Below are positions 42,129 through 50,250 of a stretch of 64,000 bases of DNA, piece by piece. The stretch is from NCBI RefSeq assembly GCF_903819335.1, contig NZ_CAIJDE010000063.1, positions 62,001-126,000 on the forward strand, in the 5' to 3' direction. The notes under the pieces are model-generated. The model made no database searches and was not told the DNA's origin. It was given only the letters and a program-made list of their open reading frames with translations. The position numbers and the translations under genes are program-made. Each line of letters begins with the position of its first letter. Position 1 is the first letter of the stretch. The DNA is from Flavobacterium panici. Its GTDB lineage: Bacteria > Bacteroidota > Bacteroidia > Flavobacteriales > Flavobacteriaceae.

Positions 42129-43787
42129 CTATTGATAAATTCTCACGTAATCAATCTCCATAGAAGACTGAGTGAAAGCTCCATCAATATTACCGCCTAG
42201 ATTACCTCCCATTGCTACGTTTAATATTAAGAAAAAATCGCTGTTAAAAGGTAAAGAACCATCATTTGGAACTGAATGAAGTAAATCATCGTCTACATAA
42301 GTTTTTACTGATGCAGGGCTCCATACTAATTTATAAACATGGAATTCTGTTGAAACGTTGGTGTATGTTTTTGATGCTGTATTACCATTTCCACCTGAAT
42401 GTCCAGGATAATGAAGCGTACTCAAAATCACATTTTGATTGTTACCCACGTGTTCCATGATGTCTATTTCCCCACAGGCCGGCCAAGGTTTTGTAGCATA
42501 ATTTTGTCCAAGCATCCAGATTGCAGGCCATGTTCCTGCTCCGCTTGGAAGTTTAGCTTTAACCTCAACTTTTCCATATGTAAAAGCAAATTTAGCATCT
42601 GATTTTAATCTTGCCGATGAATAATCTGCACCTCCCGAAGCTTCTTTTTTAGCTGTAATAACTAAATTACCTCCTTGTACTTTTACGTTTGTTGCTGCGT
42701 TGGTATAATTTTGTTTTTCATTATTTCCCCAGCCGTTATCTCCTCTTCCTAAATCATAATTCCATTTTGTTGCATCTGGCGCTCCATCAGTATTGAACTC
42801 GTCAGACCAAACCAGATTTGTATAATCTGTTGTTGGATTTTGAGTAGGTTTTGTAGTAGTGAAAATATGATACCATGCTAATGCTGGGTTTCCTCCCATT
42901 ACGGCTCTTACTACCATTCTGTTTGCTGTGATCGACAAGATTTCGTAAGAACTCTGACCAATATAATACCCCATAAATCCACCGTCAGAGAAGTTCAACA
43001 TTGTTCCTCTTGTTTGTGTTGCATGGTTTGGATTTTTGGTAACTACAGATTCTGATGGGCTTAATGAAACTGTTTTAACACCACTTGTATTATAAGTTAA
43101 ACAAGCATCATCTGGTCCACTTCCTCCTCCTACGCTTGCAAAAGCTGCGTTAAAGAATGTTGCTCCGCCGTTGTTTAATTCAAATTTCAATTGATCTCCG
43201 TCTTTTGAAAAAGTCAATTCGTTTTCGTATAAACAGCTGCTTGCCGGCGATGCTGCTTTTTCAAATGGTCCTGCCATATAGTAGTTTGCATAGTAGTTTT
43301 TAGTCGCATCGGCATCGTTTTGACCAACTCCTAAGTGTCCTGCTTCTGAAGCTGACCAGTACCATTTTTTAGATGAACCACCTGTTAAGAACGCTACGGC
43401 TTCATCATCACTAAAGTTACTTAATACTGTAACATCTAGTGTTGTGTTTGATGCTACACCGCCTCTTCCGTTTGCAATTACTGTAACAGTATAGGTATTT
43501 ACGCCTGTTTTTGTAAAACGTTTTGTAAAAATACCACTTGGAGAAGTTTCAGATGTTCCATCGCTAAAAACATATTTAAACGAAACAGCATTATCTGCTT
43601 TTGCAGTCAATTTTACCGTTCCTGATCCGTCTCCGTTTGGAGCATCAGCAGTTTTTCCTATAATTTCAGCTGTTACCTGAATATTAGAGGGCGCCGCCAA
43701 ATCGCCAAAAGCAAAATCATCTTTTTGACAACTTATTGCTAACAGCAGAGCAAAAAGTAATACGAAGTATTTATTATATTTTTTCAT
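42129..43787 (-). CDS. GH16 lipoprotein with PKD-type domain
   Basis: The start is taken at the ATG at 43787, giving a lipoprotein signal (MKKYNKYFVLLFALLLAISC; lipobox cysteine 20); 10 codons further upstream stay in frame. The 552-residue protein has a PKD-like domain (about 28-125), a second non-catalytic domain (about 125-310; FEKAASPASSCLYENELTFS) and a GH16 domain (about 323-552). The catalytic motif is GEIDIMEHVG with E440, D442 and E445, again with the beta-bulge. It is probably a surface-anchored beta-1,3-glucanase that cuts the polymer before import. Confidence 0.92.
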   Translation of the reverse strand: MKKYNKYFVLLFALLLAISCQKDDFAFGDLAAPSNIQVTAEIIGKTADAPNGDGSGTVKLTAKADNAVSFKYVFSDGTSETSPSGIFTKRFTKTGVNTYTVTVIANGRGGVASNTTLDVTVLSNFSDDEAVAFLTGGSSKKWYWSASEAGHLGVGQNDADATKNYYANYYMAGPFEKAASPASSCLYENELTFSKDGDQLKFELNNGGATFFNAAFASVGGGSGPDDACLTYNTSGVKTVSLSPSESVVTKNPNHATQTRGTMLNFSDGGFMGYYIGQSSYEILSITANRMVVRAVMGGNPALAWYHIFTTTKPTQNPTTDYTNLVWSDEFNTDGAPDATKWNYDLGRGDNGWGNNEKQNYTNAATNVKVQGGNLVITAKKEASGGADYSSARLKSDAKFAFTYGKVEVKAKLPSGAGTWPAIWMLGQNYATKPWPACGEIDIMEHVGNNQNVILSTLHYPGHSGGNGNTASKTYTNVSTEFHVYKLVWSPASVKTYVDDDLLHSVPNDGSLPFNSDFFLILNVAMGGNLGGNIDGAFTQSSMEIDYVRIYQ

Positions 43788-43843
43788 TTTGTTATTTTTT
43801 ATAAAATGTAAATTCATTTTAATCGATTAATAAGGTTCATTTT

Positions 43844-45451
43844 TTATTTATGAAAATAAACGTTATCAATATATATGGTATGACTTCCGGTTGGTGTTCC
43901 AGAATAAATAAGCTGTGCAATATGAGCTCTGGTTGTTAATCCTGTAAAATCACTTAAAGGAATATCCAGACTTACCCATTGTCCTTGTGCCGGAGCGGTA
44001 AATTTAAGTTCGTGTTCTTTATCATCTCCTCCTCCATTGTAAACTCCATTAGCTCCAAAATCAACTAATTTGATTCTGAATTCTGTAAAATCTGAAGACC
44101 AAACATCTACGTGGAAATGTGTCATTCCGGTTGCATCAATTGTTGTAACTGGCTCGATACCCACAAAATTTAAATCTGAGTATTTTTTAACTGCATTTCC
44201 TGCAACAGCTGTTTCTTCTAATGTTGCTGCAGACCAATCTGTACGCCATGTTTGAATGGCAATATTTGAATATGCATCACTAAATAATGAAATAACATTT
44301 GCTGCCGGTACAGCTGGCGTTGGTGCTGCTGTGCTTAATGTTTCGACGTCTTTATAGAAATAAATATTATCTATAAATACAGTTCCTCCAGCCCAAGGGG
44401 TTCCCACAAATTTCAATTGGAAAATATCTGCTACTGTTAATCCCTGACTTGTAAATGCCGAAATTGGAATATCAATACTTGTCCACTGATTTGCAGTAAG
44501 ATCTTTTACAACTGGTTTTTCTCCATTTGTTTTACTAATTAATGAAGTTTCGATTTTTTGTAAATCTGCTGTCCAAACATCCATGTGAATGTAATCCATT
44601 CCAGAAACATCAACTGTAACATTATCTGCTAAAGCAATTCCCTGGTAGCTTAATTTGATATAGTTCAACATTTTGTCGCCATTCAAATCAAATTCTGTCC
44701 AGCTGCTTCCTTGTCCTGCTTGTCCCCAATCTGGGAAATAGTTTGTTCCGGCAACATTAGTGTATTTAGAACCGTAAATAGAAATTACATTTCCTGCTGC
44801 TCTGTTTGGCGGCGTTGGTGCCGAAGTTGTTGGATTAAGAACTAATTTTGCTTCAAATTCCTGAGATTTTTCAGTTGTTTTAATTGCAGCACTTTTTGAA
44901 ACTACACGAATTGTGTAAACTCCAGCTTGCTGATACGTATATGAAACTGATTCTCCGTTATTAGCCGAAATTGGATCTGGTTTTCCTGCTTCTCCAAAAT
45001 AAACATCATAAAACAAGGCAAAATCTGCTGTTGCTTTTACGGTTACTTTTTTAGAAACTGATAAATCATTTGTTATTACCACTACTAAATTTTCCGGAGC
45101 TTTAAACGAAACTAAAACCTCTTGTGTTACTTCAGTCTTTTTTCCTGTAATTCCCATTGCAATAATTTTGCTTTGGTAAGTTCCTTCTTTATAAACGTGT
45201 GTTACGGTTCCTCCAGAAGGAAAATAATCAGATTCTGGCGATCCGTCTCCGTAATTTATTTTGTATTGTGTTACTCCTTCTCCTTTTGGTAAAAAAGTTA
45301 CTTTACCGGAGTTATCCTGAGTTACAGTGGTCAAAGCAGATATGTTTGAGGGTGCGCTTACACCTTCTAAATCAATATTGCTGTCATCGCTTGAACAGCT
45401 AAAGAATAGCGCTAAAACGACAAGACTTAATATATAATGTAATTTTTTCAT
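43844..45451 (-). CDS. Surface glycan-binding lipoprotein with PKD and carbohydrate-binding domains
   Basis: The 535-residue protein has a lipoprotein signal (LALFFSCSSDD) and two PKD-like domains in the first 200 residues. Two tandem beta-sandwich repeats follow, at about 210-370 and 385-535, with matching closing motifs (GTVFIDNIYFYKD and HTIYIDNVYFHK). The position directly after susD and the lipid anchor fit the SusE/F-like glycan-binding proteins of Bacteroidetes PULs. No catalytic residues are visible. Its ligand is inferred from the GH16 neighbours to be a beta-glucan. Confidence 0.85.
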   Translation of the reverse strand: MKKLHYILSLVVLALFFSCSSDDSNIDLEGVSAPSNISALTTVTQDNSGKVTFLPKGEGVTQYKINYGDGSPESDYFPSGGTVTHVYKEGTYQSKIIAMGITGKKTEVTQEVLVSFKAPENLVVVITNDLSVSKKVTVKATADFALFYDVYFGEAGKPDPISANNGESVSYTYQQAGVYTIRVVSKSAAIKTTEKSQEFEAKLVLNPTTSAPTPPNRAAGNVISIYGSKYTNVAGTNYFPDWGQAGQGSSWTEFDLNGDKMLNYIKLSYQGIALADNVTVDVSGMDYIHMDVWTADLQKIETSLISKTNGEKPVVKDLTANQWTSIDIPISAFTSQGLTVADIFQLKFVGTPWAGGTVFIDNIYFYKDVETLSTAAPTPAVPAANVISLFSDAYSNIAIQTWRTDWSAATLEETAVAGNAVKKYSDLNFVGIEPVTTIDATGMTHFHVDVWSSDFTEFRIKLVDFGANGVYNGGGDDKEHELKFTAPAQGQWVSLDIPLSDFTGLTTRAHIAQLIYSGTPTGSHTIYIDNVYFHK

Positions 45452-45462
45452 AATAGTATTTT

Positions 45463-46962
45463 TTAATATCCAGGATTTTGCGACCAGTTACCGTTTGCGA
45501 ATTGAATTTCTTCGATTGGAAGTGGAAATAATTCATTCTTATTAGCTTTAAATCCAGGAATTGTTCCAACAGCTTTGCCAGTTCTTACTAAATCAAAGAA
45601 ACGATGTCCTTCTCCAAAAAGTTCTACTCTTCTTTCTGCCCAGATAAAATCTGTAAGAGCAGCTCCAGAAGCCGTTACGTTATGGTTATTATCTCCAAAT
45701 GCACGCGCTCTAACAAGGTTTAAATATGTTCTTGCTTTTGCGTCATCAATTGCACCTCTGTTGTAAGCTTCTGCAGCCATTAAAAGAACGTCTGCATAAC
45801 GAATTGATCTGTAATTATTTGGATTTGTTAAATTCAAATCTCCCTGTGCATTTGAGCTTCTTTTTCTTGGAATATATTTTCTGTTGAAGAAACCTGTATC
45901 TTCATTTCCTTTTCCATAGCTAACTCCTTTTCCGTTATCATAATTAGCATTTGCAGCAGCAAAAGCAGCGATGTCTAAAATAGCTACATCTTTACGTCTG
46001 TCTCCAACTTCAAATGCATCAGCGCTTTCCTGAGTTGGTATATTAAAACTAAATCCTGAAGAGAAAAGTGGTCCTGAAAAATTTCTTACACCGCTAAAAC
46101 CTACAGCTACGTTACCTTCACTACATTGTAAACATCCAAATCCAGCTCCTTCAATGTCTGTATATTGTACTTCAAAAACAGATTCTGCTCCGTTTTCTCC
46201 GTCCATTTCAAATATTGAATTATAATCTGTTACTAAAGAATATTTTCCTGAAGTAATTACAGATTCAAGTACCGTTGCTGCCTGCGTAAATTTATTTTGA
46301 TATAAATAAGCTTTTCCTAATAATGCCTGAGCAGCAGTTTTAGTGGCACGCCCTTTTTGAGAAGCATTTGGTGCTAAATTAGCCGATGCGAAAATTAAAT
46401 CAGCTTCAATCGAAGCATACACTTCCTGAACTGATGAACGCGGTATCTTTTTTTCATCTCCAAGTTTAAATCTCGCATCGCCCTTCATTGGTATACCGCC
46501 AAACCATTTCACTAATTCAAACTGGTAATATGCTCTAAGAAAACGCGCTTCGGCAATAACTTGGGTTTTCTCGGGAAAATCGGTTTTATCTTGAAATTCA
46601 AGAATATAATTAGCTCTTTGAACTCCTGCAAACATCCAGTTCCAGATATCTCTTAAGTTACTGTTTACCGGCGTATGAATCATATCATCAATTTGCTGCC
46701 ATCCAATAACATCTGTTGGACTTTCTCCTCCTGCTAATGTATTATCTGAAGCAATTTCTCCCAATATAACATTTGCATATGAAGATTGAAGCAAATCGTA
46801 AGCAGCAACCAAAGCCTGATCGTAATCTGATTTTGAATTAAAATAGTTTTCAGAATCGATAGAATATTCTGGTTTAGGGTCTACAAACTCATCCGAACAA
46901 GAAATACACAAGGTCGAAAACAGAGTAAGAGATATAACGGTTGTAAATAAATATTTTTTCAT
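45463..46962 (-). CDS. susD: SusD/RagB-type outer-membrane glycan-binding lipoprotein
   Basis: The 499-residue lipoprotein (lipobox cysteine at 22 in STLCISCSDEF) matches SusD/RagB: the TPR-like helices near ARFLRAYYQFELVKWFGGIP, the AQALLGKAYLYQNKFTQAA repeat, and the C-terminal region YRSIRYADVLLMAAEAYNRG. It caps the SusC barrel on the cell surface and captures oligosaccharides. It is separated from susC by only 11 bp. Confidence 0.93.
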   Translation of the reverse strand: MKKYLFTTVISLTLFSTLCISCSDEFVDPKPEYSIDSENYFNSKSDYDQALVAAYDLLQSSYANVILGEIASDNTLAGGESPTDVIGWQQIDDMIHTPVNSNLRDIWNWMFAGVQRANYILEFQDKTDFPEKTQVIAEARFLRAYYQFELVKWFGGIPMKGDARFKLGDEKKIPRSSVQEVYASIEADLIFASANLAPNASQKGRATKTAAQALLGKAYLYQNKFTQAATVLESVITSGKYSLVTDYNSIFEMDGENGAESVFEVQYTDIEGAGFGCLQCSEGNVAVGFSGVRNFSGPLFSSGFSFNIPTQESADAFEVGDRRKDVAILDIAAFAAANANYDNGKGVSYGKGNEDTGFFNRKYIPRKRSSNAQGDLNLTNPNNYRSIRYADVLLMAAEAYNRGAIDDAKARTYLNLVRARAFGDNNHNVTASGAALTDFIWAERRVELFGEGHRFFDLVRTGKAVGTIPGFKANKNELFPLPIEEIQFANGNWSQNPGY

Positions 46963-46973
46963 TTTAATTGAAA

Positions 46974-49900
46974 TTAAAAATTAATGTTTAAACCCATTAA
47001 ATAGGTTCTTGGAGTAGGATAAAATCCATAATCAATTCCACCTCCAATTGGCGCACCATTTGAAGCTCCCGGATCGTAACCTTGGTATTTAGTAAATGTG
47101 TATAAATTATTTACTCCTGCATAAAGTCTTAATTTTGTGATTCCTACTTTTTGAGCAACACTTGGATTAAGAGAATATCCTAACTGAACATTTTGAATTC
47201 TAAGGTATGAAGCATCTTCTACAAAATAATTAGAAAAAACATTGTTTGATGTTGCACCTGTTGTAACTCTTGGTGTTGAATTTGTAGATCCTTCACCTGT
47301 CCATCTGTCTAAAACATAATCTATACGATTTGCATCAGAAAGTGTTCTTTCATAGTTACGAACCATATCATTTCCTACAGATGCAAAAGTGTAAACTGCA
47401 AAATCAACGTTTTTATAGTTTAATTGAAGATTGAATCCCATTGTTGCAGCAGGAATTGGATCACCAATATTGGTTTTATCTTTTGTATCAATTACACCGT
47501 CTCCATTTACATCAACAAAGCGAAGATCTCCCGGCGCTGCATTTGCTCCTAAAGCTAATTGTGATGGGTGAGCATCAACTTCTGCCTGATTTTGAAAAAT
47601 ACCATCGGTTTTATATCCATAGAAATATCCCATTGGTTTTCCTATTTCCATTCGTGCAGGTGCAGGCTGTCCAACACCAAATCCTCCGGCTTCCAAAAAG
47701 CCAGTTCCGTTATTTACTTCCAGAACTTTATTTTTAATAAACGTAACGTTATAAGCTACATTCATTGAAAAAGAATCTGAGAAATTTTCTTTGTAATCAA
47801 TAGCAAATTCGAAACCTGAATTTTTTACTGATCCTGCGTTTATAGTTGGAGAACCAGATCCCGGAGCACCTGTACCATTAATACCTGAAACAGGAATATT
47901 TCCAATTAATAAATCTTTTCTTGTATCACTAAAATAATCTGCTACAATAGAAACTTTGTCATTTAATATTCTCATATCCAAACCAACATCAAGCTTTCTA
48001 GCTTCTTCCCATTTTACATCCGGATTTGGAACTGCCCCTGTGGCTACACCGTTTACAAGAGTACCATCAAAAACATAAGTTGCTTCTCCACTCAAAGTAC
48101 CTAAATATCTATAATCTCCAATTTGGTCATTTCCTAATGTTCCGTAGCTTCCTCTTAATTTCAAGAAATTAATGAATTTAGGAGTCCCAAAGAAATCTTC
48201 TTTAGAAACAATCCAACCTCCTGTAACTGATGGAAAATAACCTACTTTATTCCCTGGTCCAAATTTGGTAGAAGCATCACGTCTAATCATACCAGATACT
48301 AAGTATTTCTCTTTATAATCATACTGCAGCCTTGCAAAATAAGATAATCTGCGTTGATCATAAACATAAGAGCTGTTTGTTAAAGTCGCTGAAACTCCTT
48401 TTGTTAAAGAAATATCGGCAAATTCCCAAGAATTATTAGGAACATCAAAACCAGTGGCAGAAAGACCATTTCCCCATGTTTTGAAAATTGTTGTACCAAT
48501 TGTTCCTGTTATATTATGAGCATCTGCGATTTTTGTAACATAAGTACCAAAAAGGTCAAAAGAGTAATCGTTGTCATTAACAGCACCTTGAGTTACAGAG
48601 CTTCTTTGTACATCAAAAACTTTTCCTCCATAACTTATTAGCGGAGCAAATGTTTTTGATTCGCTGTTTGAAGTATTAAAACCAATTGAACCTGTCAATG
48701 TAAATCCTTTAAAAATTTTGTAATCTAATCCAAAATTTCCGTTTAATTTTTTATAATTATAATCGTTGTATGTATTTGCAATTTGTGCAAGCGGGTTGAT
48801 AATTTCATTACCCAATCCTGTTGTATTTGGCACAAGAGTAAAATTGCCGTTTGCATCTTTAGGAGTTAATGTTGCAGGAACATTCAGTGCATTAAATAAT
48901 ACAGAACCAAGACCGTTTTCATTTAATGTTTTTCTGGTAAAATAAGTATATATAACGTTTGACTTAAGTTTAATTTTACTGCTAAGATCTGCTCCTAAAG
49001 CAAGTCTTGCCGTATTTTTCAAGAAACCAGATTTGTCTCCTCCTACGATTCCTTCCTGATCTAAATGTGATCCACTAATAGAATAAGTGATTTTATCTGA
49101 ACCTCCGGAAATACTCAAATCATTATTGACAATTGGAGCCATTTGAAAAACTTCATCCTGCCAGTCAGTACCTTTTCCTAATCCGCTTACGTTTGGATAA
49201 GGAAGCGGTTTACCTCCGTTAGCATAACTTTCATTTAATAAAAGTGCATACTCCGTAGCATTTAAAGTTGGAAGTTTTCTTGATGTTTCCTGAAATCCAA
49301 CTGAGCTGTTAAAAGATACTTTTGTTTGAGTATTCTTTTTACCTGTTTTGGTTGTAATTAAAATAATCCCGTTTGCGCCAATTGTTCCATAAATAGCTGC
49401 TTGAGCATCTTTTAAAACTGTTATGGATTCAATATCGTTAGGATTTAACAGACCAAAATCCCCAACATATCCGTCAATAATAGCAGTTGGCGCATTTTGT
49501 CCGTTTGTAGCAATACCACGAATACGAATATCCAATGGCGCTCCTGGTGCTCCAGACTGAGTTGTTACATTCACACCCGTAACGGTACCTTGCAGCGCTT
49601 GTTCAATTCTCGTTGGTCGAATAAGATCAATTGTTTTACTGTCTACTACAGAAACTGATCCCGTAACCTCTCTCTTCTTTTGAGTACCATAACCAATGAC
49701 AACTACTTCATCAAGTGATTTTGCATCCTCAATTAATTTTACAGTTATTTTAGTTCCAGAAACTGCAACTTCTTGCGTTTTGTAACCTATATAACTGAAA
49801 ATAACTGCAGATCCTTTTGGAACTCCGGTTAATTTAAAAGATCCGTCAAAATCAGTGGTTGTGCTTTGAGACGAACTTTTAACTTTTACATTAACGCCAG

Positions 49901-50009
49901 GCAATGACAAACCTGAGCCATCTACTACCGTTCCGGTTACATCAATAGATTGCGCAAACGCAAATGATGTACACAGTGATAGTACAATTAGTAATAATTT
50001 AGATTTCAT
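46974..50009 (-). CDS. susC: SusC/RagA-type TonB-linked outer membrane transporter
   Basis: The 1011-residue protein has a signal peptide (MKSKLLLIVLSLCTSFAFAQ), a carboxypeptidase-like regulatory domain (about 20-95; VTGTVVDGSGLSLPGVNVKV), the TonB box region SLDEVVVIGYGTQKKREVTG, a plug domain and a long beta-barrel that ends in RTYLMGLNINF. The DEVVVIGYGTQKK sequence is the classic SusC signature. With SusD it imports oligosaccharides into the periplasm using TonB energy. It is the first structural gene of the PUL, with a 241-bp leader region to the regulator gene. Confidence 0.94.
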   Translation of the reverse strand: MKSKLLLIVLSLCTSFAFAQSIDVTGTVVDGSGLSLPGVNVKVKSSSQSTTTDFDGSFKLTGVPKGSAVIFSYIGYKTQEVAVSGTKITVKLIEDAKSLDEVVVIGYGTQKKREVTGSVSVVDSKTIDLIRPTRIEQALQGTVTGVNVTTQSGAPGAPLDIRIRGIATNGQNAPTAIIDGYVGDFGLLNPNDIESITVLKDAQAAIYGTIGANGIILITTKTGKKNTQTKVSFNSSVGFQETSRKLPTLNATEYALLLNESYANGGKPLPYPNVSGLGKGTDWQDEVFQMAPIVNNDLSISGGSDKITYSISGSHLDQEGIVGGDKSGFLKNTARLALGADLSSKIKLKSNVIYTYFTRKTLNENGLGSVLFNALNVPATLTPKDANGNFTLVPNTTGLGNEIINPLAQIANTYNDYNYKKLNGNFGLDYKIFKGFTLTGSIGFNTSNSESKTFAPLISYGGKVFDVQRSSVTQGAVNDNDYSFDLFGTYVTKIADAHNITGTIGTTIFKTWGNGLSATGFDVPNNSWEFADISLTKGVSATLTNSSYVYDQRRLSYFARLQYDYKEKYLVSGMIRRDASTKFGPGNKVGYFPSVTGGWIVSKEDFFGTPKFINFLKLRGSYGTLGNDQIGDYRYLGTLSGEATYVFDGTLVNGVATGAVPNPDVKWEEARKLDVGLDMRILNDKVSIVADYFSDTRKDLLIGNIPVSGINGTGAPGSGSPTINAGSVKNSGFEFAIDYKENFSDSFSMNVAYNVTFIKNKVLEVNNGTGFLEAGGFGVGQPAPARMEIGKPMGYFYGYKTDGIFQNQAEVDAHPSQLALGANAAPGDLRFVDVNGDGVIDTKDKTNIGDPIPAATMGFNLQLNYKNVDFAVYTFASVGNDMVRNYERTLSDANRIDYVLDRWTGEGSTNSTPRVTTGATSNNVFSNYFVEDASYLRIQNVQLGYSLNPSVAQKVGITKLRLYAGVNNLYTFTKYQGYDPGASNGAPIGGGIDYGFYPTPRTYLMGLNINF

Positions 50010-50250
50010 AATTAGTTAGTTTTTATTGAAAGCTAAATTTATCTGTTCCCTTTATGAAAACGATAAAATTAACCTCAACAAAAAACATACATCATAAAAA
50101 AATCTAGTCTTAATTCAGGATATCACAAAATAAACCGCTCTGTAGCTATAATTTGTGAATGTTAATTTCTTTAACATTTGCACTGCAATTTCCTAACAAA
50201 AGCATAATGTTGTGGTAATGTATAGTTTTTTTAAGCCGATTTTTGAATTC